Shown here piece by piece: positions 48,340 through 56,785 of a stretch of 58,735 bases of DNA. The stretch comes from Desulfosporosinus hippei DSM 8344 (GTDB lineage: Bacteria > Bacillota > Desulfitobacteriia > Desulfitobacteriales > Desulfitobacteriaceae), in assembly GCF_900100785.1 (NCBI RefSeq), contig NZ_FNCP01000030.1, positions 1-58,735 on the forward strand, written 5' to 3'. Numbering within the stretch: the first letter of the stretch is position 1; every line of letters begins with the position of its first letter. The translations under genes were made by a program, and so were the position numbers. The notes under the pieces are model-generated. The model saw only the letters and a list, made by a program, of their open reading frames with translations, made no database searches and was not told the DNA's origin.

Positions 48340-48367
48340 ACACCCTAATCGACGAGCGAATAGTATA
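48340..48367 (+). promoter_or_regulatory. SigK-like promoter of the seven-repeat YVTN gene
   Basis: GTAAC (AC at 48340-48341), 17 bases, AATAGTATA (48359-48367), the same GTAAC-N17-AATAnnATA form as the two minus-strand promoters near 37 kb. Confidence 0.5.
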
Positions 48368-48424
48368 CGTTGAAAGCTACTAAGTCTAACTCGTTTCTCA
48401 ATCAAAAAAGGGGGGAATACACAC

Positions 48425-49981
48425 ATGCTATTTGAAACCCACGCTTGGGTAACACTCGACAATGCGGTCGCTATATATAACGTTTATAGCGATGTGCTAG
48501 TCGCTACCATCCCCGTGGGGATTGCACCAGCTTTCCCAAAACGCACTCCGGATGGTACAAAAGTCTTGGTTCCTAATTTCGGTAGTAACACTGTCTCTGT
48601 TATTTGTACAGCCGGCAACCTTGTCTTGGCTACCATCCCAGTAGGTCTTGCTCCTACCTCTGTCGCAATTGACCCTACTAGTACTACAGCATATGTGACA
48701 AACTCTGGAAGTGGAACTGTTTCCGTAATTAGTATTCCAACTCATACGGTAGTAAGCACTATAACGGTTGGTACAGGTCCGGTCGATGTTGCAATTGCCC
48801 GCGATGGCAGCCGTGTCTACGTAAGCAATGGCGACAGTAATACAGTTTCAGTTATCAACCCAGTAACCAATACTGTCATTGCAACAATCCCAGTAGGTAC
48901 TTCTCCTAATGGTCTAGCCCTCAGCCTAGACAATACCAGGCTCTTCGTCGTTAACAGTGGCAGCAATAATGTTAGTGTAATTAACACCGCTACAAATGCT
49001 TTACTAAGCCTCATTCCCGTTGGATCAAACCCTCAAAAAATTGCTGCTAACCCAGTAAACCCTGTCTTTATGTACGTCAGCAACTTCGGATCGAATAGTG
49101 TTAGTGTGATCTCGACAACAGGACTTAACGTTATAACCACAATTCCTGTCGGAGTAAATCCCCTCGGGCTAGATGTTACAGGAGATGGCACTCAATTATG
49201 GGTCGCAAACGAAGGCGACAGCTCAATTAGCATTATTAACACTCTGACAAATACCATTGCAGCTGCATTGCCAACATCATTCCCACCTCGGGGTGTAACA
49301 GTAGGTAGAGTGGGTTCAGCTTTATCGCCTAGTGACCCCATTGACTTGACAGACCCATATCAGCTTGAAGAAATTACTGAATCAGTGTGCATTATCGTCG
49401 AAAAAGTTTATGCTAGCTGTCTGCAGCGAGAATGCTTCCCCGCCTTCATAATCACTTTACCCGCAGGCGGAGTTCCACCTTTCACCTTTGTAAGCATGAC
49501 TTTCTCAACAGGCGTAATTGTTCCCGGCAGTGTCGTCATTACACCTATTCCTGCACGGCCGAACTTCTCCAGAGTACAATTCACAATTCAGATTCCTTAC
49601 ACCTTGACATTAAGGGATTCAACTGGCGCTTTATTCACTGTAACCGGCACCCTACCAGATATCAACAAAGACATTGTTATGTACTTCCCACCGACACGTC
49701 CAGAATTCGACTTTAACTTGCGGGTTGAAACAAGAACAGAAGTATTAACCAGCCCATTATTTACAACAACAACAATTCAAATTGCCATTGGAAGTTTTGT
49801 CATTACAAAAGTTACAGGTCTCGTTCAGCTACTCGTTCCTGCCTTCGGATTCTGCCCTGAACCTCCAATGTGCGAGGAATTCCCGGATATTCCAGAAAAT
49901 CCGTGCATCAATTTCTTTGATGCCACCCTTACCCCATTCCCAAGTGATTTCTTCCCACCACAGCAAGATACTTGCCAATAA
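48425..49981 (+). CDS. Seven-repeat YVTN beta-propeller surface protein with Cys-containing C-domain
   Basis: 518 residues, no signal peptide, strong GGGGGG site. Residues ~10-310 hold seven 42-residue YVTN repeats (for example TVSVINPVTNTVIATIPVG, LFVVNSGSNNVSVINTATNA), enough for one closed seven-bladed propeller. Residues ~320-518 form a separate domain with VYASCLQRECFPAF, a beta-rich core (VPGSVVITPIPARPNFSRVQ) and a Pro/Cys-rich end (CPEPPMCEEFPDIPENPC). The C-domain motif resembles coat-type proteins of Clostridia. Probably a spore-surface structural or carbohydrate-contact protein. Its own SigK-like promoter and terminator make it monocistronic. Confidence 0.78.
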   Translation: MLFETHAWVTLDNAVAIYNVYSDVLVATIPVGIAPAFPKRTPDGTKVLVPNFGSNTVSVICTAGNLVLATIPVGLAPTSVAIDPTSTTAYVTNSGSGTVSVISIPTHTVVSTITVGTGPVDVAIARDGSRVYVSNGDSNTVSVINPVTNTVIATIPVGTSPNGLALSLDNTRLFVVNSGSNNVSVINTATNALLSLIPVGSNPQKIAANPVNPVFMYVSNFGSNSVSVISTTGLNVITTIPVGVNPLGLDVTGDGTQLWVANEGDSSISIINTLTNTIAAALPTSFPPRGVTVGRVGSALSPSDPIDLTDPYQLEEITESVCIIVEKVYASCLQRECFPAFIITLPAGGVPPFTFVSMTFSTGVIVPGSVVITPIPARPNFSRVQFTIQIPYTLTLRDSTGALFTVTGTLPDINKDIVMYFPPTRPEFDFNLRVETRTEVLTSPLFTTTTIQIAIGSFVITKVTGLVQLLVPAFGFCPEPPMCEEFPDIPENPCINFFDATLTPFPSDFFPPQQDTCQ

Positions 49982-50034
49982 TCATTTCTTATGTGTTATT
50001 CACCCTCTTCTTATAAATCTTTGCTCTAGGGATA

Positions 50035-50066
50035 AAGAAAGGGTCGTCCATAAACGGCCCTTTCTT
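50035..50066 (+). terminator. Terminator of the YVTN gene
   Basis: AAGAAAGGGTCGT/ACGGCCCTTTCTT 13-bp stem (one G-U pair), 6-base loop, about 54 bases past the stop. Confidence 0.8.
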
Positions 50067-50169
50067 CTACGATCCCTTGGCGCGTAGTGGGGGCTCAAAT
50101 CGAAATATATTGTTCTATTGTCATCCTAAACTCTTGTCTAAAATGATTTTAAGAAAGGAAGTGATTGTA

Positions 50170-52011
50170 TTGGCTTTTCTTACACGAAACACTGTTAGTC
50201 CGCTTCTCCTAACCTATGAAAATGAATCTTCATACTTACATATCAACTCACAAGGCTGTGCTCTATTTAATGCAAATAGTCATGAACCAGTTTACCGGAT
50301 TCAAGAACCTCTTCTCTTAGCCCATGGTATTATGACAGATTCTAAAACAATTCATATAGTTGTACTCAAATCCAGTGGAGATCTTTGCTACACTCTTATT
50401 TCCGGGGCAAGCACTCCACAGACAACCTTAATAGCTAAACTGGACGTACGCGGCACAAGATATCGTAAGCTTTTTCTGTTTCCTCAAGGGAAAGTAATAC
50501 ATATCTTTTACGCCTCTACACACCAATCCATTCCCGAACTCTGGCGTATTGAACACCGGTTCTGGAACGGTAATTCCTGGCGCAGTAATCATATGGGTGA
50601 GGTTGTTCATCCCCGAGAACCTCTCTATAGTGTCAGCTTAGATAGTCACGGCAATCTTCATCTTTGTAGTATTACTTTCCAAGGCAGGCATTCTCTTCTT
50701 TTCACAAATCGATTTAATGGAACATTTCATTTATGGGGATCTCCAACTGAAACCATGAGAATACCCGGTGAGGTCATGGATATGGCTGCACTAATGACAA
50801 CGGACAATGTTCATCATCTCTTTTGGGTAATTAAAACTCCAACGGGGCAATTCGAACTCCGCACAACCCAGCAATTGGATGCCCAAGAATTGTCGAGTAG
50901 CTGGAGCCCGTCTCTTGCTCCAATAAAAACATTTAACTCTCCATGTAAAAATATTGGGGCTTTAGAAATTGGCGGCGTATTATGGCTCCTAGCAATTACT
51001 GGCGAAGAGATGCTAATGCAAAATGACGGCAAAGGGTGGCGATTGATTGCCTCACACACACCATATAATCAAATCATTCAGTGGGTTCATAAAGGTCGAA
51101 AGTATTTCCATCAGACATACTGGTTGGAAGATCGAATGTTACGACGCACTCCAGCCTATCATCGGGAATTAGGATTCGCCGTCGATAGGCAAACTTCATC
51201 GCCTTCGCCCTACTGTGCTATTCCTTACCAACCAATCTCCCCAAACCCTTCTCTTGCCACACCCGCTCCTCCTGTTCCAGCCTTCTATCCGAACCAAATC
51301 TCACCCCATAGTGATCCTCTTCCTAATATCCCGGCAGGGATTAACTTGCGAGAACTTAATGCACCCAACCCTCCAGATATAGTTTCTATACCTGACGCAA
51401 TAAAACTACCTTTAATCTCTAAAACAGGAACAGAATTTACCGAAGTGCCAAAAATGCCTGAAATCACTAGTCCTCTCGTAGACAAAGAAGTTCAAGAAAT
51501 AGAAGTTATCACAACTACAGAAACATCTGAAATGTTTGAAACACCTCAGATGCCTGAACAAGCTGAGAATCTTGAAGTTTTTGAAGAAACTCTAATCTCA
51601 GTAAAGTGTGACGAGGAGGTCCTTCCTTCGATGCCTAGTGAAAATCCAGACCAACTAGAGTCTTTGATCAAAACCGTCGCCCATCTTGAACAAGAAAACG
51701 CTCTTTTAAGTACTGCAGTCCAAAGCATGCTAACCAAATTTAATGAAATAATGGAAGCAATAACTGAAACTGCTGTTAAGCCAAAACAAGAAGACTCACC
51801 TCCTTTTGACGAACTAGAGCCCGTCAAAGAAGCTATGTCGAATTTAGAAAAAGAAACCCAAAGTCTATCACAAGTTCTCCGGGTCATGCTTGTCAAGCAA
51901 GAAGAAAGTGACTCTTCTCTTGAAAAACTCGAAACGCAGATTTCTCAACTTCAATCAGAAAAAGATGATACTAAGAATAAAGGAGGGTTTTGGAACAAAT
52001 GGATCACATAG
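50170..52011 (+). CDS. Hypothetical propeller-like protein with Pro-rich linker and C-terminal coiled coil
   Basis: 613 residues with TTG start at 50170 (AAGGAAG 8 bases upstream); earlier codons lack a site. Residues ~1-350 are beta-rich with repeated blocks such as LLLAHGIMTDSKTIHIVVLK, HIFYASTHQSIPELWRIEHR and LHLCSITFQGRHSLLF, like a sialidase- or propeller-type fold. Residues ~360-430 are Pro/Ser-rich. From ~430 it is acidic, with long helices (LESLIKTVAHLEQENALLST, EKETQSLSQVLRVMLVKQEE) that should form a coiled coil. No signal peptide. I do not recognise the family. First of a four-gene plus-strand run ending with CgeB-like and GT4 genes. Confidence 0.7.
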   Translation: MAFLTRNTVSPLLLTYENESSYLHINSQGCALFNANSHEPVYRIQEPLLLAHGIMTDSKTIHIVVLKSSGDLCYTLISGASTPQTTLIAKLDVRGTRYRKLFLFPQGKVIHIFYASTHQSIPELWRIEHRFWNGNSWRSNHMGEVVHPREPLYSVSLDSHGNLHLCSITFQGRHSLLFTNRFNGTFHLWGSPTETMRIPGEVMDMAALMTTDNVHHLFWVIKTPTGQFELRTTQQLDAQELSSSWSPSLAPIKTFNSPCKNIGALEIGGVLWLLAITGEEMLMQNDGKGWRLIASHTPYNQIIQWVHKGRKYFHQTYWLEDRMLRRTPAYHRELGFAVDRQTSSPSPYCAIPYQPISPNPSLATPAPPVPAFYPNQISPHSDPLPNIPAGINLRELNAPNPPDIVSIPDAIKLPLISKTGTEFTEVPKMPEITSPLVDKEVQEIEVITTTETSEMFETPQMPEQAENLEVFEETLISVKCDEEVLPSMPSENPDQLESLIKTVAHLEQENALLSTAVQSMLTKFNEIMEAITETAVKPKQEDSPPFDELEPVKEAMSNLEKETQSLSQVLRVMLVKQEESDSSLEKLETQISQLQSEKDDTKNKGGFWNKWIT

Positions 52012-52223
52012 ATTTAAACACTAACATTGCGGATATTCTGTGTAAATATCCACAAACTGCAAAAGCATTTCGTAAATTTGGAATTCTCACATCTGGTTGA
52101 GGGGCAAAAAGCTTACTCACTATGAGTATTGAGCAGGCTGCTCAACGATATCGTCTCAATTCCGCAACTTTAATTAAAACCTTAGAAGTTACCATCGACC
52201 AATCTAAACATCAATGGAGATAA
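51999..52223 (+). CDS. DUF1858-like small protein with in-frame TGA (possible selenoprotein)
   Basis: ATG 51999 with AGGAGGG 11 bases upstream; overlaps the preceding gene by 13 bases and ends 4 bases before the CgeB-like ATG. The frame reads LNTNIADILCKYPQTAKAFR, KFGILTSG, then TGA (52098-52100), then GAKSLLTMSIEQAAQRYRLN, SATLIKTLEVTIDQSKHQWR, stop at 52223: 74 residues if TGA is read. DUF1858 proteins have ADIL-x-x-YP-x-x-A-x-x-F-x-x-xGI-x-C-x-GC, and TGA sits exactly at the last Cys. Thr replaces the first, giving T-x-x-U. Either selenocysteine or a nonsense mutation. A hairpin (ACTCA/TGAGT) follows 19 bases later. Confidence 0.6.
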
Positions 52224-52227
52224 ATTA

Positions 52228-53178
52228 ATGAATATCCTCTTTTTGAATGATTCCTCTTTGTTAAGTCTAGGGCTAGTCTCGGGCTTCTCTTCAAAGGATG
52301 ATATACGTTTAGTTCCGGTTCATCAACCGGACTGGGCGGATCGTTTAACTAATTTATTAAAGACCTGGAAGCCCAAATTTGCTCTAGCCGAAGGTGTATC
52401 AATCTCCACAGTGGCTCGAAAACTCTTTCCGCTTTTACGCCGTTATTCAATCCCTTTAGTCTATTGGGCAATTGATGATCCTCCAGACTGGCGCCTTATG
52501 TCTCGTCCTTTGGGGCGGGGAGCTAGTCTGGTTCTCACCCCTGCAAAAGAATGTCTATCCCTTTATCAACGCGAGAGAATACGGGCCCTCTATTTTCACT
52601 TTGCCTGTAACCCTAGTTTCCATCAGCCGACTGAGCCTTCATATAAGTATTCTTGCGATTTACTTCTTGTTGCCAATTACTATACTTCATATCCTCAACG
52701 CAAAATCGGCATAGAGCAAGTCCTATCCCCCTTGAAATCAGAACCCTATGATCTTAAAGTCTTTGGGAATGAGCACTGGCTGGCAAATACAGATCATTAC
52801 ACATTGGCACCGGGAGTGTATCAAGGTTATTTGCCATATGATCAATTACCTTGTGCATATTCTTCCGCTAAAATTGTCTTAGGCCTAAATTCTGTAATTG
52901 ACTCTCCTACAATGATGAGCATGCGCACTTTCGAAGCCTTGGGTTGTCAAGCCTTTTATTTGACTCATTGGACACCGGCGGTAGAGAATCTTTTTAAAAA
53001 CCACGTTCACCTTGTTTGGAGCCGCCATCCAGACGAAACATTAGAGCTCGTTCGATTTTACTTAAACCGAGCAGACTTGCGAGAAAAAATCGCTCGCCAA
53101 GGACAAGAAGAAGTGTACCACAAACATACTTATCAGCACCGCGTGCAATCTGTTTATAAGCACCTACAAAAACTCTGA
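52228..53178 (+). CDS. CgeB-family glycosyltransferase (spore maturation type)
   Basis: 316 residues. NILFLNDSSLLSLGLVSGFS, the VYWAIDDPPDWRL block (the W-x-x-DDP signature of CgeB/DUF3880), and a C-terminal donor domain with YQGYLPYDQLPCAYSSAKIV, LGLNSV, MRTFEALGCQAFYLTHW. CgeB is needed for outer spore-surface glycosylation in Bacillus. GGAG site 8 bases before ATG. It follows the DUF1858-like gene by 4 bases and precedes a GT4 gene, so this end of the locus is one transcription unit. Confidence 0.85.
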   Translation: MNILFLNDSSLLSLGLVSGFSSKDDIRLVPVHQPDWADRLTNLLKTWKPKFALAEGVSISTVARKLFPLLRRYSIPLVYWAIDDPPDWRLMSRPLGRGASLVLTPAKECLSLYQRERIRALYFHFACNPSFHQPTEPSYKYSCDLLLVANYYTSYPQRKIGIEQVLSPLKSEPYDLKVFGNEHWLANTDHYTLAPGVYQGYLPYDQLPCAYSSAKIVLGLNSVIDSPTMMSMRTFEALGCQAFYLTHWTPAVENLFKNHVHLVWSRHPDETLELVRFYLNRADLREKIARQGQEEVYHKHTYQHRVQSVYKHLQKL

Positions 53179-53301
53179 GTTTCTCTTGACTACATTCTGT
53201 TTATATAATCACCTGGCATGACAGTTATTCTTTGATCCTTAGTGTTGAATCCTCAACGGACTTTGCCCAAAAGTAAAGAGATCTTTCTGGGAGGATTGTT
53301 T

Positions 53302-54297
53302 ATGAAAATACTTTTCCAAGCTCGTCCGGACTTTATGAAGAACCCTGCCGGAGATACTGTACAAATTGTTTCAACTGGGCAAGCTTTAAAAGCCCTAGGA
53401 ATTGAAGCACATTTCTCATCTGATCCGAACATTGATGTCTCTTCATACGACCTTGTCCATATTTTCAATATTACTCGTATAAAAGAAAGTTACATGTTTT
53501 TTCTCAATGCCCAAAAACAAGGGAAAAAAATTATTATATCTCCAATTTATTGGCCTCCTAATGCTTATCTTAACCGTGAAGGGGCAAGTTCTAACGCTCT
53601 TGCTGCTTGGAAACATACGCAACCTATGAGGGCACGGCTCTTACGAGAATGTGATCTCTTGCTTCCCAATAGCCAAATTGAAATGGATGTTCTACAACAA
53701 GACTTCCTCAAAATTGCTGATTATCATGTAACACCTAATGGGTTTCCTGACTCATTCATCGGCACGACCCCTAAACTTTTTCGGGAACAGTTTCCTAATA
53801 TACCAGATGAATTTGTTCTCTGTGCGGCGCGAATATCCCCACGTAAAAATCAACTATGGTTAGCCAAAACTTGTCATGAACTTGGTCTATCTCTCGTCCT
53901 TTTAGGACCCGTTAATGATCAAAATTATTATAAATGTGTCTTAAGCTTTTCCAACGTTACCCATATCGGTACTCTTCAAGGGCAACTGCTAGCTTCAGCT
54001 TATGCAGCTTCTAAAGCTCATGCTTTACCTAGTTGGTTTGAAACACCAGGACTATCAAGTTTAGAGGCTAGTGCCTGCGGTACTGTTGTTATCTCGACGG
54101 ATCAAGGGAGTCCTAAAGAATATTTTCAGGATATGGCCCTTTATGTTCACCCACTTGATAACACCAGTCTACATACCGCTCTTGAACAATCTTATAATGC
54201 TTCACCCCTGCCTTTGATGCAGCATATTCATAAGCATTACCCCTGGTCGAGGGTCGCAGAGATAACTTTAGAAGCCTATAATAAAGTCCTTAGCTAA
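53302..54297 (+). CDS. Family 4 glycosyltransferase
   Basis: About 331 residues. KILFQARPDFMKNPAGDTVQ at the start (a Gly/Asp-rich acceptor loop). LCAARISPRKNQLWLAK begins the donor domain, and ALPSWFETPGLSSLEASACGTVVIST holds the E-x7-E motif. ATG 53302 follows GGGAGG at 7 bases; the frame upstream to 53242 has no site. Closes the plus-strand run that began at 50170. Confidence 0.87.
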   Translation: MKILFQARPDFMKNPAGDTVQIVSTGQALKALGIEAHFSSDPNIDVSSYDLVHIFNITRIKESYMFFLNAQKQGKKIIISPIYWPPNAYLNREGASSNALAAWKHTQPMRARLLRECDLLLPNSQIEMDVLQQDFLKIADYHVTPNGFPDSFIGTTPKLFREQFPNIPDEFVLCAARISPRKNQLWLAKTCHELGLSLVLLGPVNDQNYYKCVLSFSNVTHIGTLQGQLLASAYAASKAHALPSWFETPGLSSLEASACGTVVISTDQGSPKEYFQDMALYVHPLDNTSLHTALEQSYNASPLPLMQHIHKHYPWSRVAEITLEAYNKVLS

Positions 54298-54350
54298 AAT
54301 TCCAGATCTAATTACAATTTAAAAATATTTAATTGCATTTAATATAATAA

Positions 54351-54371
54351 GGAAGAGGCGTTCCCTCTTCC
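54351..54371. terminator. Convergent terminator
   Basis: GGAAGAGG/CCTCTTCC stem (extendable by AA/TT) between the GT4 gene and the minus-strand zinc-ribbon gene. T-tracts are modest on both sides. Confidence 0.6.
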
Positions 54372-54382
54372 CTTACTTGCTC

Positions 54383-54607
54383 TTAACTATCTTTAATTTG
54401 AGTCAATATCTTTTCAGCTAAAATTCGCAAATCATTTTTCATGCGCTCTGCTTTAACACTAACATTTAGGAAATCTAGCACCCCGACGACTGATCCACAG
54501 CTTTTGCACTGTACAAAGAGTACAGACCGAGTTGTTCCTTCTAGATTATTAGCGTGAACAACCTCAAATTGAGTATTACCACATTTTATACAACTTGACT
54601 GGGCCAT
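54383..54607 (-). CDS. Small zinc-ribbon protein
   Basis: 74 residues. CIKCG near residue 6 and CKSCG near residue 34 give a CxxC-N24-CxxC zinc ribbon; the C-terminal half is a single amphipathic helix (AERMKNDLRILAEKILTQIK). Function unknown; small ribbons of this kind bind nucleic acid or other proteins. No clear partner. Confidence 0.7.
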   Translation of the reverse strand: MAQSSCIKCGNTQFEVVHANNLEGTTRSVLFVQCKSCGSVVGVLDFLNVSVKAERMKNDLRILAEKILTQIKDS

Positions 54608-54762
54608 TTATTCACTCACCCCTTTACTTAGGATATAGCCAAAATATTCACATCACCTAGCCGCTACATTACCCTTCCTTTCTCATTCAATTCAGTAATG
54701 TCGCTTGTTTGTTAGTATAATATTCACTGGCTTTTCATATGGCTTAAGCCTCATTCAATTTT

Positions 54763-54954
54763 TCAAGGGTAAATGGCTTGTCCATGGTTCACCTCTAAGA
54801 CATTATAAGTTTCATCCCCACTTCCTGCTTTATCTGTGATATTAGCAAGTGTCATAGAAACGTCGCTCGTGCCCAGTTTGGAATAATATCTCTCGATTTC
54901 GGACCCTAAACCAAATAGTAGAGCAGGAAACTCTAGGTGAAAATATTTAGGGGG
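54763..54954 (-). pseudogene. Possible gene remnant
   Basis: A ~63-codon minus-strand open frame with coding-like composition (PALLFGLGSEIERYYSKLGT, SDVSMTLANITDKAGSGDET, YNVLEVNHGQAIYP, stop). It has no start codon at its beginning and no ribosome site, and runs into the terminator of the next gene. May be the end of a decayed gene. The rest of the 54608-54968 spacer holds nothing I can name. Confidence 0.3.
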
Positions 54955-54967
54955 ACATTAGTCCCCC
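54950..54967 (-). terminator. Short terminator hairpin
   Basis: GGGGGAC-ATTA-GTCCCCC, one base past the stop of the 54969 gene, with AAATATTTT following on the minus strand. The stem is strong but the U-tract is imperfect. Confidence 0.7.
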
Positions 54968-54968
54968 A

Positions 54969-55283
54969 TTATTTTTCTATCGACTTCTTGTTTTTACCAT
55001 AAGAATGAAAGAAATCATGGGCGAAATTTGCACCCTTACCTATAACTAGTCCTGTAATTACCATTCCTACCTTAGGGTTTGAAATCTCCACATCTAAAAG
55101 TTCGAAAGCATTAATTCTACTTTGAAAAGCTAAAATGACCCCACAGGCTAAACTCAATAATTCTAAAGTAAGGGGCCTAAATTTATCTGGAAAAAAGGGT
55201 ACAGTATAAACAATATCTTTAAAAATCTCTACGACCTTCTCTACCAGAACCGCTAAGAAAAAAACTAAAGCCAGCCCGTCCAT
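54969..55283 (-). CDS. Small holin-like membrane protein
   Basis: 104 residues. First helix LALVFFLAVLVEKVVEIFKD, second LTLELLSLACGVILAFQSRI, third VGMVITGLVIGKGANFAHDF, and a basic tail (GKNKKSIEK). Size, hydrophobicity and tail resemble phage-type holins or small coat-associated membrane proteins. ATG 55283 is nearest to AGAGGAGAG; the longer start 55313 is not supported. No phage genes are close. Confidence 0.6.
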   Translation of the reverse strand: MDGLALVFFLAVLVEKVVEIFKDIVYTVPFFPDKFRPLTLELLSLACGVILAFQSRINAFELLDVEISNPKVGMVITGLVIGKGANFAHDFFHSYGKNKKSIEK

Positions 55284-55487
55284 CCCAATCTCTCCTCTGA
55301 AAATCAGCTCCAATTACTTCCATCATATTCCTCAAGGAGTTTAATGTTCTTCTATCTCATTCAGAGCATAGTGATGGTACTGGACCTATCAACACTGGGC
55401 TTGAAACCAAATTCTTAATGCACCAAGTAAATAAATTAAATGTTTTTCAATCCCTGTTAAGCGATATTAATAAATTATGTGAACAAA

Positions 55488-56546
55488 TCAATTTTGAGCC
55501 TGAACCCAAATTCTTAACATTGTAAAATTCTCAGCCTTGTAGGAAATTCTTATAAACCGCAAAAAGTTCTTAGGAGAAACAAGCACAAGCTTTCCAGGTA
55601 GTACTTCCTGTAAACTATCTTCAGTCAGCCAATGAATTCCGTCAGGGCTTAGCTCTATCTGTATAAATGCTGGATCGCTTCCGAAATTCAGTACCGAGAA
55701 GGAACAACGATGAAGTGCCGAAATATCTCTAGTTATGGTTGTGGACATTTTTTCGGTTGCAGTAACATCTTCGAGACTTTCATAAAACTCATGACTGCTA
55801 ATTTCGACTTGGACAAGCCCAGATACTGAAGTAGCTATAGGAACTTGGTTATTTCCATAAACCTGTACTTTATCTCGAATCGGTGTTAAATTACGTACAT
55901 CTGCACTAACAGTTGCGTGGACATTGACTGGAACTTGAATGGGTATTGGAGAGGCAAGTCGAATCGGTTTCTTTATTTCTTCAATGGTTTTAATAGACTC
56001 AATTTTGTGGGTCCATGCTTTATTGTTATTGATCACACGCCTTTTCATAGTGCCCGGAGAAAGAGAATAGGCAATGACTTTGAATATATCAAGGGACCCC
56101 TGTCCCATAATTCCTATTTCTAGACGAAAAAAATCTACATTATAACCAGCACTAATGACCTGTGAAATCTGTTCCTTTTTTAAGCCTATTCTAAAGTAAT
56201 ACTCTATAGGCTTTGATACATTCCCTTCTAATGAGATGGGATAAATCCGTATATAAACCTGGGTATCCGGTCTTTCTCCCTTAAGATTTACTTTAAAGAG
56301 CCATTCTTTATCCTTTCCAATGCTTAGAGATGCTTCCTTAGTTTGAATGATTCCCGATCGAATGGCGGTAGAATTATTAATCTCCAGAGTGGGGTTAACC
56401 TTTGATTCAGAGATGAATCTCCAAGTAGATTCATTATTGCCACCGATTTGAAGCCAAGACTCGGGGAAATCATCTTGAGCTTTACTCCTTCTTAGAAAGT
56501 TTCCATTTGGTACTCTATTGAATGTCCCTGTCATATTTCTTCTCAT
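55488..56546 (-). CDS. DUF6385-domain surface-type protein
   Basis: 352 residues, no signal peptide. Residues 1-~165 look like a carbohydrate-binding beta-sandwich (NGNFLRRSKAQDDFPESWLQ; WLFKVNLKGERPDTQVYIRI). A linker PIPIQVPVNVHATVSADVRN leads to a C-terminal domain (~215-352; RDKVQVYGNNQVPIATSVSG, FSVLNFGSDPAFIQIELSPD, FLRFIRISYKAENF) that I match to DUF6385. Such proteins occur in spore-formers with unknown role. Start ATG 56546 with TAGGAGG upstream. Confidence 0.6.
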   Translation of the reverse strand: MRRNMTGTFNRVPNGNFLRRSKAQDDFPESWLQIGGNNESTWRFISESKVNPTLEINNSTAIRSGIIQTKEASLSIGKDKEWLFKVNLKGERPDTQVYIRIYPISLEGNVSKPIEYYFRIGLKKEQISQVISAGYNVDFFRLEIGIMGQGSLDIFKVIAYSLSPGTMKRRVINNNKAWTHKIESIKTIEEIKKPIRLASPIPIQVPVNVHATVSADVRNLTPIRDKVQVYGNNQVPIATSVSGLVQVEISSHEFYESLEDVTATEKMSTTITRDISALHRCSFSVLNFGSDPAFIQIELSPDGIHWLTEDSLQEVLPGKLVLVSPKNFLRFIRISYKAENFTMLRIWVQAQN

Positions 56547-56742
56547 CGTTAACCTCCTACAATTGGACGTTAAATAAAGTACCTTTCAATATCCTATCAG
56601 CCGACGGGCAAAAATATCACTAATACTTCAAAACAGACAAAGACACTATTAATCTATTGATAGGCTCTCAGGGCAGAAGAAGTACCCGTTTGCAAAGGGA
56701 TTCCACAATAAACACGGTGTTCTGGAATTATCACCAAAAACT

Positions 56743-56774
56743 AAGAGGGATTGGCTCTTCAGCTAATCCCTCTT
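56743..56774 (-). terminator. Terminator of the CapA-like gene
   Basis: AAGAGGGATTGGCT/AGCTAATCCCTCTT 14-bp stem (one G-U), 4-base loop, followed on the minus strand by AGTTTTTGG. Confidence 0.85.
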
Positions 56775-56785
56775 AATATCCAATT

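Noticed and set aside
46938-55283. Prophage
   Set aside because: Two holin-like small proteins are the only phage-like signs; there are no integrase, portal, capsid or tail genes.
55343-55500. Plus-strand open frame with coding-like text (NTGLETKFLMHQVNKLNVFQ, SLLSDINKLCEQINFEPEP)
   Set aside because: No start codon goes with the AAGGAG at 55334 in this frame, and it runs into the end of the DUF6385 gene on the other strand. It could be a remnant, but there is not enough to call it.
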